Part shown: piece after piece, positions 46,722 through 55,278 of the stretch | Layout: every line of letters begins with the position of its first letter | Position numbering within the stretch: position 1 is the first letter of the stretch | Source of the DNA: Anaeromyxobacter oryzisoli | GTDB taxonomy: Bacteria > Myxococcota > Myxococcia > Myxococcales > Anaeromyxobacteraceae | Length of the DNA: 58,441 nucleotides | Direction: 5' to 3' | NCBI RefSeq assembly: GCF_022690765.1 | Contig: NZ_JALCZA010000026.1 | Location: 1-58,441, forward strand | The notes under the pieces: generated by a model | Databases searched by the model: none | The model's input: the letters and a program-made list of their open reading frames with translations, nothing else | Told to the model about the DNA's origin: nothing | Made by a program: the position numbers and the translations under genes

Positions 46722-47395
46722 ACGCGCCGCCCCCGGAGGGCGCGCCGCATCGCGGGGTGCGCGGCGAGCAGGGTGAGCGCGTGCTCGAGGAGGGTCCGCC
46801 CGGGCTCCATCTTGAACCAGGTGGAGGCGCCCGACGGGTGCGGGAGCGCGATGACGTCGGTCTTCACCCCGTGGAACTGCGTGCGCAGCCGCCGGCCGAC
46901 CACCGCCGCGATGGGCTCGGCGTGTCCGAGCACCTCGGCGATCGCGAGCCGCCCCACCGGGACGACCAGCCTCGGGCGGAGGATCTCCACCTCGCGCCGC
47001 ACGAAGTCCCGCCAGAGCGCGCACTCGTCGGCGGACGGGAGGCGATCGCCGCCGTTCTTCGCCTTGCCGGGGAAGCAGCGCACCACCGCGGAGATGTAGA
47101 TCCGGTCGCGGACCGCGTCCTCGGGCGCGCCGGTGGCGCGCTCGAGCCAGCGGAAGAGCGTCTTGCCGGCGGTCCACGCGAACGGCCTGCCGAGCCGGGC
47201 CTCGTGCGGGCCGGGGGCCTGCCCGATGAGGAAGACCGGGGAGACGACCGGGGGTCCGTGCACCGGCGGGCCGAAGCCCTCGGGTCGGAACGCGTCGATG
47301 TCGCGTTGCACCGCCTCCAGGGCGGCGATCGTCTCCGCGGGCGACGCGGGCTCCGCGGGGGCATCCGCGGCCGGGCGCCGGCGCGCTACCTCCAC
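46718..47395 (-). CDS. Uracil-DNA glycosylase superfamily protein (family 4-like)
   Basis: A 225-residue protein of the UDG superfamily: LIGQAPGPHEARLGRPFAWT (motif with GQAPG; about 64-83), AGKTLFRWL, the YISAVVRCFPGK segment and the C-terminal HPSGAS loop (about 187-192). The fold suggests removal of uracil or a related base from DNA. Family 4 enzymes carry four cysteines for a [4Fe-4S] cluster; here only a C...C pair (RCFPG, ADECALW) is seen and the N-terminal pair is missing, so the cluster is probably absent. GTG 47395 follows GAGGAG closely. It overlaps the previous gene by 10 bp and rlpA by 4. Confidence 0.72.
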   Translation of the reverse strand: MEVARRRPAADAPAEPASPAETIAALEAVQRDIDAFRPEGFGPPVHGPPVVSPVFLIGQAPGPHEARLGRPFAWTAGKTLFRWLERATGAPEDAVRDRIYISAVVRCFPGKAKNGGDRLPSADECALWRDFVRREVEILRPRLVVPVGRLAIAEVLGHAEPIAAVVGRRLRTQFHGVKTDVIALPHPSGASTWFKMEPGRTLLEHALTLLAAHPAMRRALRGRRV

Positions 47396-48321
47396 GGCTC
47401 CTCGCGGATGGAGTGGATCCACCCCTCGCTGCGCGGCACGTTGGCGGGCACGCCCTGGAAGTCGTCGCGCCAGGCGGCGGCGGCGCCGACGGCGGAGAGG
47501 ACGGCGTCGAGGTGCTCGGCGCGGCCGTCCTCGACGATCTGCGCGGCCTGCTCCATCTCGAACTCGAGCTTGGCGGCCGAGCGGAGCGCGCGGAGCATCC
47601 GGGCCCGCCGGGTGGCGCGGGCGACGCCGTCCCGGTCGTCGTCCTGGTACGCGCAGACGCCGCAGAGCGCCCGCGCGACGTGCGCCGGCCGGACCTCCAC
47701 CACCACCGGCGTCCCGACCACCGGTGGATCCCAGGGAGGGAACGTGGCGGTCGCGTGCGCGAGCGTGCACAGGCCGAAGAACGTCTGCCGGTAGGTCCGC
47801 GCGCTGGTCGGCGTGTGCAGCTCGGCGCGGTAGCAGTCGGTGAACCGCGGCCGCTCCTTGGTGCCGAGCTCGGCCCGGAACCGCGCCGCGGCCTCCGTGA
47901 AGTCGCCGTCCGTCCCGAGGAAGCGCCCCTCGAGGTGCTGCCCGAGCACGGCGGGCCCGCGCAGCGCCTGGCGCAGCAGCCCCAGCAGCCGGAGGTGCGT
48001 CTCGCAGAGCGAGAGCGCGAAGTCCACCCCGACGACGAGCCGACCCTCGGCCCACTTCGTCTCCTCGGCCAGCCAGGCGCCGAAGCGCGCCAAGACGTCA
48101 CGCCGGCCCGGCGCGTCGGTGAACGGGCGCCACAGACGCGTGAGCCGGGCCCGCTCCGGCTCGCACTCGATCTTCGCCGCGACGATCTGGTTCCCCGCAC
48201 CCTCGGCGCCGCTCCAGCGGAGCCCGATCACCACCCCGCGCTCCGGCATGGCGACGCGGGGCGGCGCGGCCCGTCCGTGGACGGCGCTCGACGACGCGCC
48301 CGCTTCGGTCTCGGTGCTCAT
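47386..48321 (-). CDS. DUF429-like protein (predicted RNase H-fold)
   Basis: A 311-residue soluble protein, first of the operon with UDG-like and rlpA genes. It resembles DUF429 proteins, a predicted RNase H-fold nuclease group: VVIGLRWSGA near residue 30, VVGVDFALSL (about 95-104), VVVEVRPAHVARALCG (about 204-219) and a closing DAVLSAVGAAAAW. The acidic strand-one residue of active nucleases is replaced by Arg-Trp in LRWSG, so activity is doubtful. Met 25 (48249) is an alternative start. Assignment is tentative. Confidence 0.5.
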   Translation of the reverse strand: MSTETEAGASSSAVHGRAAPPRVAMPERGVVIGLRWSGAEGAGNQIVAAKIECEPERARLTRLWRPFTDAPGRRDVLARFGAWLAEETKWAEGRLVVGVDFALSLCETHLRLLGLLRQALRGPAVLGQHLEGRFLGTDGDFTEAAARFRAELGTKERPRFTDCYRAELHTPTSARTYRQTFFGLCTLAHATATFPPWDPPVVGTPVVVEVRPAHVARALCGVCAYQDDDRDGVARATRRARMLRALRSAAKLEFEMEQAAQIVEDGRAEHLDAVLSAVGAAAAWRDDFQGVPANVPRSEGWIHSIREEPWR

Positions 48322-48518
48322 GGGTCGTGGGCGCCCACGACGCGGCGCCTGGGTGCGTTTATCCCCCGATTCCAGCGGGTGTCAACGCCGGCGGCGGGCC
48401 CGGAATGGGCGAGGAAGCGCACCGATCCGCCCAGCCGCGCACATGCGGCTCGAACGGGTACCGCCGCAGCCAGAGGGGGTTCCCTGGGCGGGGGCCGGTA
48501 CCTACCGTACGCGCAGCC

Positions 48519-48995
48519 ATGGAGACGCACGCACGCATCCTGGTCGTCGAGGACGACCCGTCCATCCGGGAGGCCCTCGCGGAGCTGCTCACCGAGGAGG
48601 GCTACGCCGTCGCATCCGCGGCGAACGGCGCAGAGGCGCTCGCGCTGCTGGAGCTCGAGGCACCGCCGAGCCTGATCCTGCTCGATCTGATGATGCCCGT
48701 GATGGACGGGTGGGCGTTCCGGAGCGCGCAGCGCCGGGATCCGCGCCTGTCCCCGATCCCGGTGCTCGTCCTCTCCGCGAGCCGCGTCGCGGACGGCGGT
48801 CCGGAGGCGGAGCTCGCGGCGGACGCGTTCCTCCAGAAGCCGTTCGAGCTCGAGGCGCTCGTGGACTTCGTGCGGTGGCTGACGCGCTCCACCCCGCCGG
48901 CCACTCCGCCGGGGCCCCGCGCCTGCTGCGCGGGGTCCGTGGCGTCGCGCGCCCGCTTCGCCGCGGCCGCGGGAGCCGAGGCGCCCCTCACGTGA
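48519..48995 (+). CDS. Single-domain response regulator (receiver domain)
   Basis: A 158-residue protein with one CheY-like receiver domain: ILVVEDDPSIREAL with the acidic pair, phosphorylation site LILLDLMMPVMDGW (Asp near 55), the VLSAS position and FLQKPF with the conserved lysine. The last 40 residues are an Ala/Arg-rich tail without an output domain, so it acts through partners. No local kinase is encoded. Start ATG 48519 fits the domain. Its stop overlaps the end of the convergent adh gene by 8 bp. Confidence 0.9.
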   Translation: METHARILVVEDDPSIREALAELLTEEGYAVASAANGAEALALLELEAPPSLILLDLMMPVMDGWAFRSAQRRDPRLSPIPVLVLSASRVADGGPEAELAADAFLQKPFELEALVDFVRWLTRSTPPATPPGPRACCAGSVASRARFAAAAGAEAPLT

Positions 48996-50001
48996 ACGTG
49001 AAGACGAGCCGCGCCGACACCTTCCCCTGCTCCAGCTCCGAGAAGCAAGCGTTCACGTCCTCGAGCCGACGCGTCTCGTAGACGACCCTCGTGCGCTTCC
49101 GCGCGTGCAGGTCCAGACACTCGGCGAGATCGACCCGCGTCCCCACGATCGAGCCCACCACGTGAATCCCGTGCAGCACGGTCTCGAAGATGGGCAGCTC
49201 CAGGCGGTTCTCGGCGGGGAGCGCGACGAGCGCGAGCGTGCCGCCGCGGCGGAGCGAGCCGTAGGCCTGCGCGAACGCCTTCGGCGAGACGGCGACGCAG
49301 ATGGCCTGGTCGGCGCCGCCGAGCTTCCGGATCGCCTCGACGGGGTCCTCGCGCGTGGCGTTCACCACGTAGTCCGCGCCGAGCTGCCGCGCCAGGTCGA
49401 GCTTGGCGTCCACGAGATCGACGGCGACCACGGTGCCGCCCGCGATCTTCGCGTACTGCAGGGCGAGGTGCCCGAGGCCGCCGATGCCGAACACGGCCAC
49501 CAGATCGCTGGAGCGCGTCCCGGCGACCTTGACGGCCTTGTAGGTCGTGACGCCCGCGCAGGTGATGGGGGCGGCCTCGCGCGGATCGACGCCGGCCGGG
49601 ACCGCGCCGACGAACGCCGCGTCCGCCTTGGCGTACTCCGCGTACGATCCGTCCACGGAGAAGCCGGTGTTGCGCTGAGCCTCGCAGAGCGTCTCCCAGC
49701 CGGAGACGCAGTACTCGCACGTGCCGCAGGCATGGCCGAGCCACGGGACGCAGACGCGGTCGCCCTCCTTGACGTTCCTCACGCCCGGCCCGGCCCGCTC
49801 CACGATGCCGACGCCCTCGTGGCCGGGGATGAGCGGCAGCTTCGCCTTCAGCGGCCACTCCCCACGGCACGCGTGGATGTCCGTGTGGCACAGCCCGGAC
49901 GCCTCGATCTCGACCACCACCTCGCCGGGGCCCGGCGTGGGCTTCGGGACGTCCTCGATCAGGAGCGGCGCCTTGAACTGCCTCACGATCGCGGCTCTCA
50001 T
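48988..50001 (-). CDS. adhP: Zinc-dependent alcohol dehydrogenase (AdhP type)
   Basis: NAD-dependent medium-chain dehydrogenase of 337 residues interconverting primary alcohols and aldehydes. Catalytic zinc ligands SGLCHTDIH and GHEGVG, structural zinc cysteines CGTCEYCVSGWETLC, NAD motif VFGIGGLGHLALQYAK (about 173-188) followed by VVAVDLVDAKLDLA. The ITCAGVTTYKA segment supplies the third catalytic cysteine. The length and N-terminus (MRAAIVRQFK) are typical. Monocistronic; convergent with the receiver protein gene. Confidence 0.93.
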   Translation of the reverse strand: MRAAIVRQFKAPLLIEDVPKPTPGPGEVVVEIEASGLCHTDIHACRGEWPLKAKLPLIPGHEGVGIVERAGPGVRNVKEGDRVCVPWLGHACGTCEYCVSGWETLCEAQRNTGFSVDGSYAEYAKADAAFVGAVPAGVDPREAAPITCAGVTTYKAVKVAGTRSSDLVAVFGIGGLGHLALQYAKIAGGTVVAVDLVDAKLDLARQLGADYVVNATREDPVEAIRKLGGADQAICVAVSPKAFAQAYGSLRRGGTLALVALPAENRLELPIFETVLHGIHVVGSIVGTRVDLAECLDLHARKRTRVVYETRRLEDVNACFSELEQGKVSARLVFTFT

Positions 50002-50150
50002 GGCTCGGCCTCCTGCGTGGCTCCGCGTCCGGCGTGGGGCACCCTCGGGCGCGTGAGCGGCGCGTTCGTCGCCAGGTCTCGTGGCGACACCACTCGCTTC
50101 GAGCTACTGCCTACTCTGGCGGCGAGCGCGCCGCTCGACGACGGAGCGCC

Positions 50151-51110
50151 GTGAGGCTGCCGCGCCTCCATCGCGCCGTGGACGTCCTCGCCATGTGGAG
50201 CGAGGACCTCAGATCGCTCGCGCCCACCCCGTTCATCCGCGCGGATGGCGCGCCGCTCGAGTGCTTCGGCCCGCTCCCGCCGCTCCCCCTGGACGGGCCG
50301 GGCGCCGCCGGCCCGTGGCGCGCCCCCTCCCCTCGCCCCGCGCCCGGCGACGCGGAGCTGCTCGTCGAGGCGACGCCCGCGGCCGGACCGCGGCGCGGCA
50401 CCCTGATCCTGGTCCCGCCCTGGAAGCTCCCGCGCCTCTCGATCCTGTCGGGGTGGCGCGCGCGGCTTGCGCGCTCCGGCCACGACGTCTGGACGGTGGT
50501 GCCGCCCCGGCACCTCGGCCGCGCCGCGCCCGGGGCGCGGAGCGGCGACGGGTTCGTCTCACCGGATCTCCCGGCGCTCCGCCGCGCCTTCGAGCAGCTC
50601 GTCCTCGAGCTCCGGACGCTCGTCGCGCTCGCGCGCCGCCGGCCCGGCGCGGTGGGCATGGTCGGGCTCTCGCTGGGCGGGCTCGCGGCCCTCCTCGCCG
50701 CGACCGCGCCCGAGCCGCTCGACGTCGCCGCTGCCGTCGGACCGCCCGCGGATCTCGCCGCGGTGTTCGCGCGGACGCGGATCGGCCGCCGCTACCTCCG
50801 GCTCGCGACCGCGGCCGGCGCGCCGCCGCCGCCGCCCGCGCAGCTCGCCGAGATGCTCGCCCCCTTCCGCCCGGAGCGCCGCCGCCCGACCGCGGGCCGG
50901 GTGCTCGTGGCCGTCGGGGCGGAGGACCGGATCGCGCTCCCCGAGGGCGCCCTCGCCCTGGCGCGCGCGTGGGGCGCCGAGGCGCGAAGCTACCCGCGCG
51001 GCCACCTCACGCTGCTGTTCGCCTGCGAGGCCGTGCGGCGCGACCTCGTCCGGCTCGCGGCGGGCGGAGGGGGCTCGGCCGCCGCCCTCCCCGCCGCGCG
51101 CCGCCGGTGA
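50151..51110 (+). CDS. Alpha/beta hydrolase family protein
   Basis: A 319-residue hydrolase starting at GTG 50151. The fold is shown by ILVPPWKLPR, the nucleophile elbow GLSLGG (GxSxG, Ser near 178), a late VLVAVGAEDRIALP strand with the acid residue and YPRGHLTLLF with the catalytic His. The LVPPWK segment near residue 88 resembles abhydrolase proteins with broad esterase-like roles. The substrate cannot be told. Stop lies 15 bp from that of the convergent DctP gene. Confidence 0.8.
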   Translation: MRLPRLHRAVDVLAMWSEDLRSLAPTPFIRADGAPLECFGPLPPLPLDGPGAAGPWRAPSPRPAPGDAELLVEATPAAGPRRGTLILVPPWKLPRLSILSGWRARLARSGHDVWTVVPPRHLGRAAPGARSGDGFVSPDLPALRRAFEQLVLELRTLVALARRRPGAVGMVGLSLGGLAALLAATAPEPLDVAAAVGPPADLAAVFARTRIGRRYLRLATAAGAPPPPPAQLAEMLAPFRPERRRPTAGRVLVAVGAEDRIALPEGALALARAWGAEARSYPRGHLTLLFACEAVRRDLVRLAAGGGGSAAALPAARRR

Positions 51111-51125
51111 CGCCGCGCCCGCCCG

Positions 51126-52103
51126 CTACTTCCGGCACTGATCCCGGGCGGCCTTCACCTCGTCGAAGAACGGCGCCGGCACCACCCCGCCGCGGATCAC
51201 CGGCCAGGTCCGCTCCATCGCGGCCCGCCACGCGGCGGCGTCGCCCGGGACCGTCTTCAGCCCCTGCTTCTGCATCGCGACGACCGCGTCGGTGTTGAGC
51301 CGGCGCACCTCGGCGTCCACCTTCCGGCCGAGCTCCTGGGCGACGGCGAGGAGCTTCGGCCGGAGGTCGGCCGGGATCTTCTCCCAGGCGTCCTTCCGGA
51401 TCAGCGTCGCCCCGACGAGCCAGCTCCAGGACTGGTCCATCATGTACGGCGCCCGCTCGAACAGGCGCGCGGTGAGGACGTAGAGCGGCACGTTCGGGAT
51501 GCAGTCGATCATGCCGGTCTGGAGCGACGGCACGATGTCCGTGGCGTTCAGCTCGACCGGCTTCAGGCCGGCGGCCCGGTACGCCTCGACGCTCTTCGGG
51601 TCGCCCGACCAGACCCAGATCTTGGCGTCCTTCATGTCGGCGGGGGTCCGGTGGGGCTTGTCGCAGTACAGGCTCACCGCCCCGATCCGGCTCCACTGGA
51701 GCGCCACGAGCCCGCGCCGCTCGAGGGAGGCCTCGATCTGCGGGCGGACCTTCGCGAAGGCGCACTCCATCTGCGCCTCGCTCTGGAAGAGGAACGGCAC
51801 CGAGAGCGCCTGGGGCTCGGGGATGACGTCGTGCATGCCGACGTTGGAGATCGCGGCCGCCTGGAGCTGGCCGATCCCCATCTTCCGGACCATGTCGCCC
51901 TCGCTCCCCTGGGCGCCGCCGGCGTAGATCCGGAGCCTCACCTTCCCGCCCGACGCCTGCTCCCAGCGCTGGCCCAGCTCCTTGAGGAGCTCGTGCCAGG
52001 TGGAGCCCTGGGGCGCGAGGGTCCCGAGCTTGATGGTGACGGTCTGCGCGTGCGCCGCCGGGGCGAGCGCCGCGACGAGCGTGGCGAGGAGCAGCTTCTT
52101 CAA
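51126..52103 (-). CDS. dctP: TRAP transporter substrate-binding protein (DctP/TRAP family)
   Basis: Periplasmic binding protein of 325 residues with a signal peptide (MKKLLLATLVAALAPAAHA). It has the DctP pattern IKLGTLAPQGSTWHE, the RLRIYAGGAQGSEGDMVRKMGIGQL block and the hinge ELNATDIVPSLQTGMIDC that supplies the substrate contact. It captures a small acid, probably an organic acid, and delivers it to the fused permease encoded divergently. It is 16 bp downstream of the TatT gene and co-transcribed with it, which suggests a TatT-type (TPAT) system. Confidence 0.9.
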   Translation of the reverse strand: MKKLLLATLVAALAPAAHAQTVTIKLGTLAPQGSTWHELLKELGQRWEQASGGKVRLRIYAGGAQGSEGDMVRKMGIGQLQAAAISNVGMHDVIPEPQALSVPFLFQSEAQMECAFAKVRPQIEASLERRGLVALQWSRIGAVSLYCDKPHRTPADMKDAKIWVWSGDPKSVEAYRAAGLKPVELNATDIVPSLQTGMIDCIPNVPLYVLTARLFERAPYMMDQSWSWLVGATLIRKDAWEKIPADLRPKLLAVAQELGRKVDAEVRRLNTDAVVAMQKQGLKTVPGDAAAWRAAMERTWPVIRGGVVPAPFFDEVKAARDQCRK

Positions 52104-52119
52104 GACGTTCTCCGTGGTC

Positions 52120-53034
52120 TCAGAGGAACAGATCGTCGGCGTGGTCGAGCAGCGCCTTCGCCCGGCGCTGCGCGAGGATGTTCGCGAGCCGGAACCGCGG
52201 CTCCGCGCCCGGATCGGCGCGGAGCACCTCCTCGAGGACGCGGGTGAACTCGGCCCGGTCCTGTCGCTGGACGAGCACGCCCTCGGCCCATGCGACGTGC
52301 GGGCCGAGCTTTTTATTCGACGAGAGCGCGAGCGCCCGGTCGAGGTGCGCCCGCGCCAGCTCGGGACCGCCGCCTTCCGCGGCGGTCCGGGTGGCGTCGT
52401 ACGCGAGGAAGAACTCGTGGATGGCCCCGGCGCCCCACCCCTCGTCGAGGGCGAGGGCGCGGTTCATCAGGGCGATGGCGACCGGCAGCTCGGCGACGAG
52501 CGCCATGTCGTCCTTGCCGTTCACGATGGCGAGCGTCCAGGACGACGCGGTCCAGTAGAGGAGCGAGACGTCGCGCCGGCGCATCCTGCCGAGCGCCTTC
52601 TCGAAGCCGCGCCCGTCCCGCAGCCGCCCGGCGATCCCGCGGTGGCGCACGTCGAGGCCGCGCAGGCCGTAGTCGCGGGCGCGCAGGAAGAGCTTCTTCG
52701 CCCGGGCCCGCCCCGCCCGCGCCTCGTCGAGCTTCCCGTCGAGGTCCGCGAGCTCGGCGGGCTGCTGCACGAACGCGAAGCCGTACTGCGTGAAGCCGCT
52801 CGCGGTCGCGGCGAGGAGCCCCTCGTGCCGCGGGTTCTCCGCGAGCAGGCCCTCCATCGTCTTCAGGCCGAACGGGATCGCGTCGCGGACGAGCTCCGGA
52901 TCGTCGTCCGAGGCGTAGGTCGAGCCGCTCTGGGCGACGGCGTCCGACGCCGCGGCGAGGGCGGCGCTGCGGCACCCCGAGAGCGACGGGGCGATGACGG
53001 CGAGTGCGATCGAGAGGAGGAGGGTGCGCTTCAC
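52120..53034 (-). CDS. TRAP transporter TatT-component family lipoprotein
   Basis: A 304-residue lipoprotein (SLSGC lipobox, Cys 21) with TPR-like helices: DDDPELVRDAIPFGLKTMEGLL, ASGFTQYGFAFVQQPAELAD, FLRARDYGLRGLD and AVAL-type repeats to the end. It resembles the TatT family defined by Treponema pallidum Tp0956, a trimeric TPR protein with a pore that associates with the TRAP P component. The gene precedes dctP and diverges from the fused permease, the expected setting. It may help pass hydrophobic substrates across the envelope. Confidence 0.82.
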   Translation of the reverse strand: MKRTLLLSIALAVIAPSLSGCRSAALAAASDAVAQSGSTYASDDDPELVRDAIPFGLKTMEGLLAENPRHEGLLAATASGFTQYGFAFVQQPAELADLDGKLDEARAGRARAKKLFLRARDYGLRGLDVRHRGIAGRLRDGRGFEKALGRMRRRDVSLLYWTASSWTLAIVNGKDDMALVAELPVAIALMNRALALDEGWGAGAIHEFFLAYDATRTAAEGGGPELARAHLDRALALSSNKKLGPHVAWAEGVLVQRQDRAEFTRVLEEVLRADPGAEPRFRLANILAQRRAKALLDHADDLFL

Positions 53035-53077
53035 GCGGGGATCCGGGCCGCGGAGAGGAGTTTCGTGCTACTCATAG

Positions 53078-54991
53078 ATGCCCCTCGTGGAGGGGTCAAT
53101 CGACTTTCACGTGAGCACCCCTACTTCTTCTCCCGACGGCCCTGGCGCGAGGCCGGAGCGGCTGGGCACCTGGCTCGAGCGCGGCCTGGTGACCCTCCTG
53201 CTCCTGGCGATGATCCTCCTGCCCGCGGCGTCCACGGTCGCGCGGCGCTTCCTCGGCCACGAGCTTCCCGGCTCGTCGATCCTCGCCCAGCACATCACCC
53301 TGTGGGTCGGCTTCATCGGCGCGCTGCTGGCGACCGCGACCAACCACCACCTCGCCCTCTCCACGATCGAGCTCCTGCCGCAGGGGCGGCCGCGGCGCGC
53401 CGCGATCTTCTACACGCAGGCCGTCTCCGCGGCGATCTGCGCGCTCCTCGCCTGGGCGTCGGTGGAGCTCGTCCAGGCGGAGTGGGCCGGGTTCGGCCAG
53501 GTCGCCTTCGGCATCCGGACCGCCTGGAGCGAGCTGGTGATGCCCGCCGGGTTCGCGGCGATGGCGCTCCGGTTCGTGTGGAACGCCGGGCACGGGGACG
53601 GCGCCGGCCGATGGGTGCGCCGGGCCGCCGCCGCCGCGATCGCCGCGGGCGCGTTCCTCCTCGCCGGGGTGGCCCCGTCCCAGCCGCTCGTCACCGGGCT
53701 GCTCCTCGCGATGCTGGCGGCGTTCCTCCTCGGCGCGCCGGTGTTCATCGTGATGAGCGGCCTCGCGATGACCCTCTTCTTCCGCGGCATGGTCGAGTCC
53801 GGGCAGCTGCCCGGCGAGGCCATCGCGGCGGTCCCCACCGCGATCTTCAACCTCGTCGCCTCCGCGACGCTCCCCGCCATCCCCCTCCTCACCGCCGCCG
53901 GCTACGTCCTCGCCGAGGGCGGCGCGGCGCGCCGGCTGGTCCGCGCCTACAAGGGGCTCTTCGGGTGGATGCCGGGCGGGGTCGCCATCATGGCGACGTT
54001 CGTCTGCGCCCTCTTCACCACCTTCACCGGCGCGTCCGGCGTCACGATCCTCGCCCTCGGGGGGCTCCTCCTGCCCTCGCTCCTCGAGGAGAAGTACCCG
54101 GAGGACTTCTCGGTCGGCCTCGTCACCGCCTCCGGCTCGCTCGGCCTGCTCTTCCCGCCCTCGCTCCCGGTGATCCTGTACGCGGTGGTGGCCGGGGTGG
54201 GGATCGACGTGCTCTTCATCGCCGGCCTCGTCCCCGGGCTGCTCATGATCGTCGTCGTCGCGGCGTACGGCGTGGTCGTGGGCGTCCGGGCCGGCGCGCC
54301 CCGGCAGCGGTTCGACCTCCGGGAGGCGGCCGCGGCGCTCTGGGACGCGAAGTGGGATCTCGGCCTCCCGACGCTCGTCGTGGTCGCGGTCGGGACCGGG
54401 TTCGCGACCGTGGTGGAGGCCGCCGCGCTCGCGGCGGCGTACTCGCTCGTGGTGGAGCTGCTCGTCTTCCGCTCCATCCACCCGACCCGCGACCTGCCCC
54501 GCGTCCTCGTCCACGCCGCAGCGCTCGTCGGGAGCGTGCTCATCCTCCTCGGGACCGCCCTCGGCCTCACCTCGTGGTTCGTGGACGCGGAGGTCCCGAC
54601 CCGGCTCGTCGAGTGGATGACGCTCCACGTCCACTCGAGGGCGCTCTTCCTGCTCATGCTGAACGCGGTGCTCCTCGTGCTCGGGAGCGTCCTCGAGATC
54701 TACTCCGCCATCGTCGTGCTCGCGCCGCTGGTCGCGCCGCTCGGCGCGGCGTACGGGATCACGCCCATCCACCTCGGGGTGGTCTTCCTCGCCAACCTCG
54801 AGCTCGGGTTCCTCTTCCCGCCGATGGGGCTGAACCTCTTCCTCTCCGCGTCGCGGTTCGGCAAGCCGCTCCCCTGGGTGTACCGGAAGGCGTTCCCGTT
54901 CCTGCTCATCATGACCGCGGGCGTCCTCGCCATCACGTACCTGCCCCAGATCACCGACGGCGTGGTCGCCGCGCTGGGGAAGGGTCCGTAG
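53078..54991 (+). CDS. dctQM: Fused TRAP transporter permease (DctQM type)
   Basis: Inner-membrane protein of 637 residues joining the small DctQ-like subunit (about 30-185, four helices, ARRFLGHELPGSS and TATNHHLALSTIEL) and the large DctM-like subunit (about 195-630, many helices with GAPVFIVMSGLAM and TFTGASGVTILALGGLLLPSL). Substrate import is coupled to sodium or proton entry. ATG 53078 is used; GTG 53111 in frame would remove 11 residues and would place the 53081-53095 hairpin in the leader. Only 43 bp separate it from the divergent TatT gene. Confidence 0.88.
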   Translation: MPLVEGSIDFHVSTPTSSPDGPGARPERLGTWLERGLVTLLLLAMILLPAASTVARRFLGHELPGSSILAQHITLWVGFIGALLATATNHHLALSTIELLPQGRPRRAAIFYTQAVSAAICALLAWASVELVQAEWAGFGQVAFGIRTAWSELVMPAGFAAMALRFVWNAGHGDGAGRWVRRAAAAAIAAGAFLLAGVAPSQPLVTGLLLAMLAAFLLGAPVFIVMSGLAMTLFFRGMVESGQLPGEAIAAVPTAIFNLVASATLPAIPLLTAAGYVLAEGGAARRLVRAYKGLFGWMPGGVAIMATFVCALFTTFTGASGVTILALGGLLLPSLLEEKYPEDFSVGLVTASGSLGLLFPPSLPVILYAVVAGVGIDVLFIAGLVPGLLMIVVVAAYGVVVGVRAGAPRQRFDLREAAAALWDAKWDLGLPTLVVVAVGTGFATVVEAAALAAAYSLVVELLVFRSIHPTRDLPRVLVHAAALVGSVLILLGTALGLTSWFVDAEVPTRLVEWMTLHVHSRALFLLMLNAVLLVLGSVLEIYSAIVVLAPLVAPLGAAYGITPIHLGVVFLANLELGFLFPPMGLNLFLSASRFGKPLPWVYRKAFPFLLIMTAGVLAITYLPQITDGVVAALGKGP

Positions 54992-55008
54992 GCTGGCCTC
55001 CCGCGCGC

Positions 55009-55262
55009 CGAACCCGAACCCGTCACCGTGCCCGTCACCGTGACCGTGACCGTTTCCCGTGCCCGCCTCCCGCCTCCCGTGTCCCCTGGCCCGTGATCCG
55101 ACGGCGGCGGACCACGGGAACCGGACCACGGGAACCGGACCACGGGAAACGGACCACGGGAACCGGGCCACGGGAACCGGGCCACGGGCCACGGAACCCG
55201 GGTCACGGGTCACGGAGAAGCCGGTGACGGTGACGGTGACGGTCACGGATCACGGGGCCGCG
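55009..55262 (+). repeat. Dispersed intergenic repeat, copy R5 (longest)
   Basis: Order: CGAACCCGAACC hexamers, CCGTGACCGTGACCG units, GCCCGCCTCCCGCCTCCCGTG, a CCCGTGATCCGACGGC centre, five ACCACGGGAACCGG-type tandem units (55113-55190), then CGGGTCACGGGTCACGG and AGCCGGTGACGGTGACGG. Between dctQM and the PAP2 gene. Confidence 0.85.
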
Positions 55263-55278
55263 TTCACCGGCGCCCGCC

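Noticed and set aside
53081-53095. CCCCTC/GAGGGG palindrome as an operator of dctQM
   Set aside because: It lies after ATG 53078 and may just be coding; meaningful only if GTG 53111 is the real start.
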